Shown here in pieces: positions 63,380 through 64,000 of a DNA stretch of 64,000 nucleotides. Within the stretch, counting starts at the first letter, position 1. Every line of letters begins with the position of its first letter. This DNA is from Blastomyces gilchristii SLH14081 (taxonomy: Eukaryota > Ascomycota > Eurotiomycetes > Onygenales > Ajellomycetaceae). The translations under genes and the position numbers were made by a program. The notes below the pieces were generated by a model that was not told where the DNA came from, made no database searches, and saw nothing but the letters and a program-made list of their open reading frames with translations. The DNA lies in assembly GCF_000003855.2 (NCBI RefSeq), contig NW_003101677.1, positions 686,392 through 750,391 on the forward strand, in the 5' to 3' direction.

Positions 63380-64000
63380 AACCATGTCGAAAACAGAAAG
63401 AGAACGGTTGGTCCGGAATTGAAAGGCGACATAAAAATTTCTCGGCTCTTCGTTTACGGTACCCATGCGACTGAACTTCTGCCGCCAGCAGCTTGACTAG
63501 TTTTTTATGTCTCCTTTCAACACCCGCTAGTTTTATGAGACATGATATATAAGGTTTTTGTCAACAAAATTGTATCAGTGGAAGGGTTTCTTGTGCACAA
63601 TGCGGTTCTCTATATGTAGCAACCTCCCCCATATACTGAGAACTGCAAAATTCGGTCCTCCTTTTTTTTTCGTTATTTTTGTTATTGTTCGTTTAGATTG
63701 TTTTTGAGGAGCGTCGGTATGAACGTCACGGAATATGGGGTGGCGAGTGAGGGGCAGAAGGATCGGGGATCCTGGGGGGCTCGTGTAACTCATTTTTTTT
63801 TTGTTTCTTCTGTCTTCCGGTTCCCTTTTTTCCTTTAGGCATTCATATTCATATTTTTCCATCCTTTCGCTTCTCCTTTTATGATCCGTACTTTTCCCTG
63901 AATTGTGATATATACTATTGGCCCCTGATTCAATAATATCGTTTCCCGTTTTTATGGCTGCTGCCCCTGGGACGATAGAATAATAGCAGGGAGCGAGAGA
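63380..64000. other. Downstream region of Yop1 to window end
   Basis: Probably Yop1 3' untranslated sequence followed by T-rich intergenic DNA. The - strand frame at 63,575-63,862 starts with ATG but has no recognisable domain or splice partner inside the window. Confidence 0.45.

Overview
The window is a piece of a filamentous ascomycete chromosome. Most genes are broken by short spliceosomal introns (GT...AG, usually about 50-150 nt, often with a CTAAC/CTGAC-like branch site), and the proteins match fungal families such as Cut12, Cwc2, Pbn1, Pop8 and fungal RFX. An AT-rich, repeat-mutated block of LTR retrotransposons lies directly beside normal-GC gene-rich DNA. This points to Onygenales, most plausibly a Blastomyces-like Ajellomycetaceae species. 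The species is inference.

Positions 1 to about 16,640 are an AT-rich block of dead LTR retrotransposons. A Ty3/gypsy pol lies on the + strand (1 to about 3,500). A Ty1/copia element on the + strand (about 3,840-6,109 and 13,911-16,620) has been split by a second, complete gypsy element on the - strand. That nested element is 6,110-13,910, with two 533-bp LTRs and a GAATG target duplication. The block has almost no CpG, CpC or GpG, and most Trp codons have become TGA, so nothing in it is a functional gene. The nested element also carries the relic of a Cys-rich ORF antisense to its own pol.

Positions 16,700-64,000 are ordinary euchromatin. I could model fourteen intron-bearing protein genes, one single-exon gene and one tRNA. 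In order: glutathione synthetase (+), two related uncharacterised proteins (-, -), RNase P/MRP subunit Pop8 (+), intron-containing tRNA-Ala(AGC) (+), 4-aminobutyrate aminotransferase (+), Spt4 (-), TPR phosphatase Ppt1/PP5 (+), a DUF89/ARMT1 phosphatase (+), spindle-pole protein Cut12 (-), eIF2-alpha kinase Gcn2 (+), splicing factor Cwc2 (-, single exon), GTPase Rbg1/DRG1 (+), a type II Hsp40 like Sis1 (+), Pbn1/PIG-X (+), an RFX transcription factor (-) and Yop1 (+). Exon joins were checked by reading frame and by continuity of the family signature.

The genes are mostly unrelated housekeeping functions, not a cluster. Close divergent pairs (Spt4/Ppt1, Cut12/Gcn2, Cwc2/DRG1, RFX/Yop1) may share promoters. 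Two promoters carry sites that fit their genes: two Yap1-type TTA(C/G)TAA sites before glutathione synthetase, and a perfect four-unit heat-shock element before the Hsp40 gene. The least explained items are the pair of related uncharacterised proteins at 19.8-25.0 kb, the mutation signature of the repeat block, the antisense ORF of the nested gypsy element, and a 56-bp TA-flanked palindrome at 56.5 kb.
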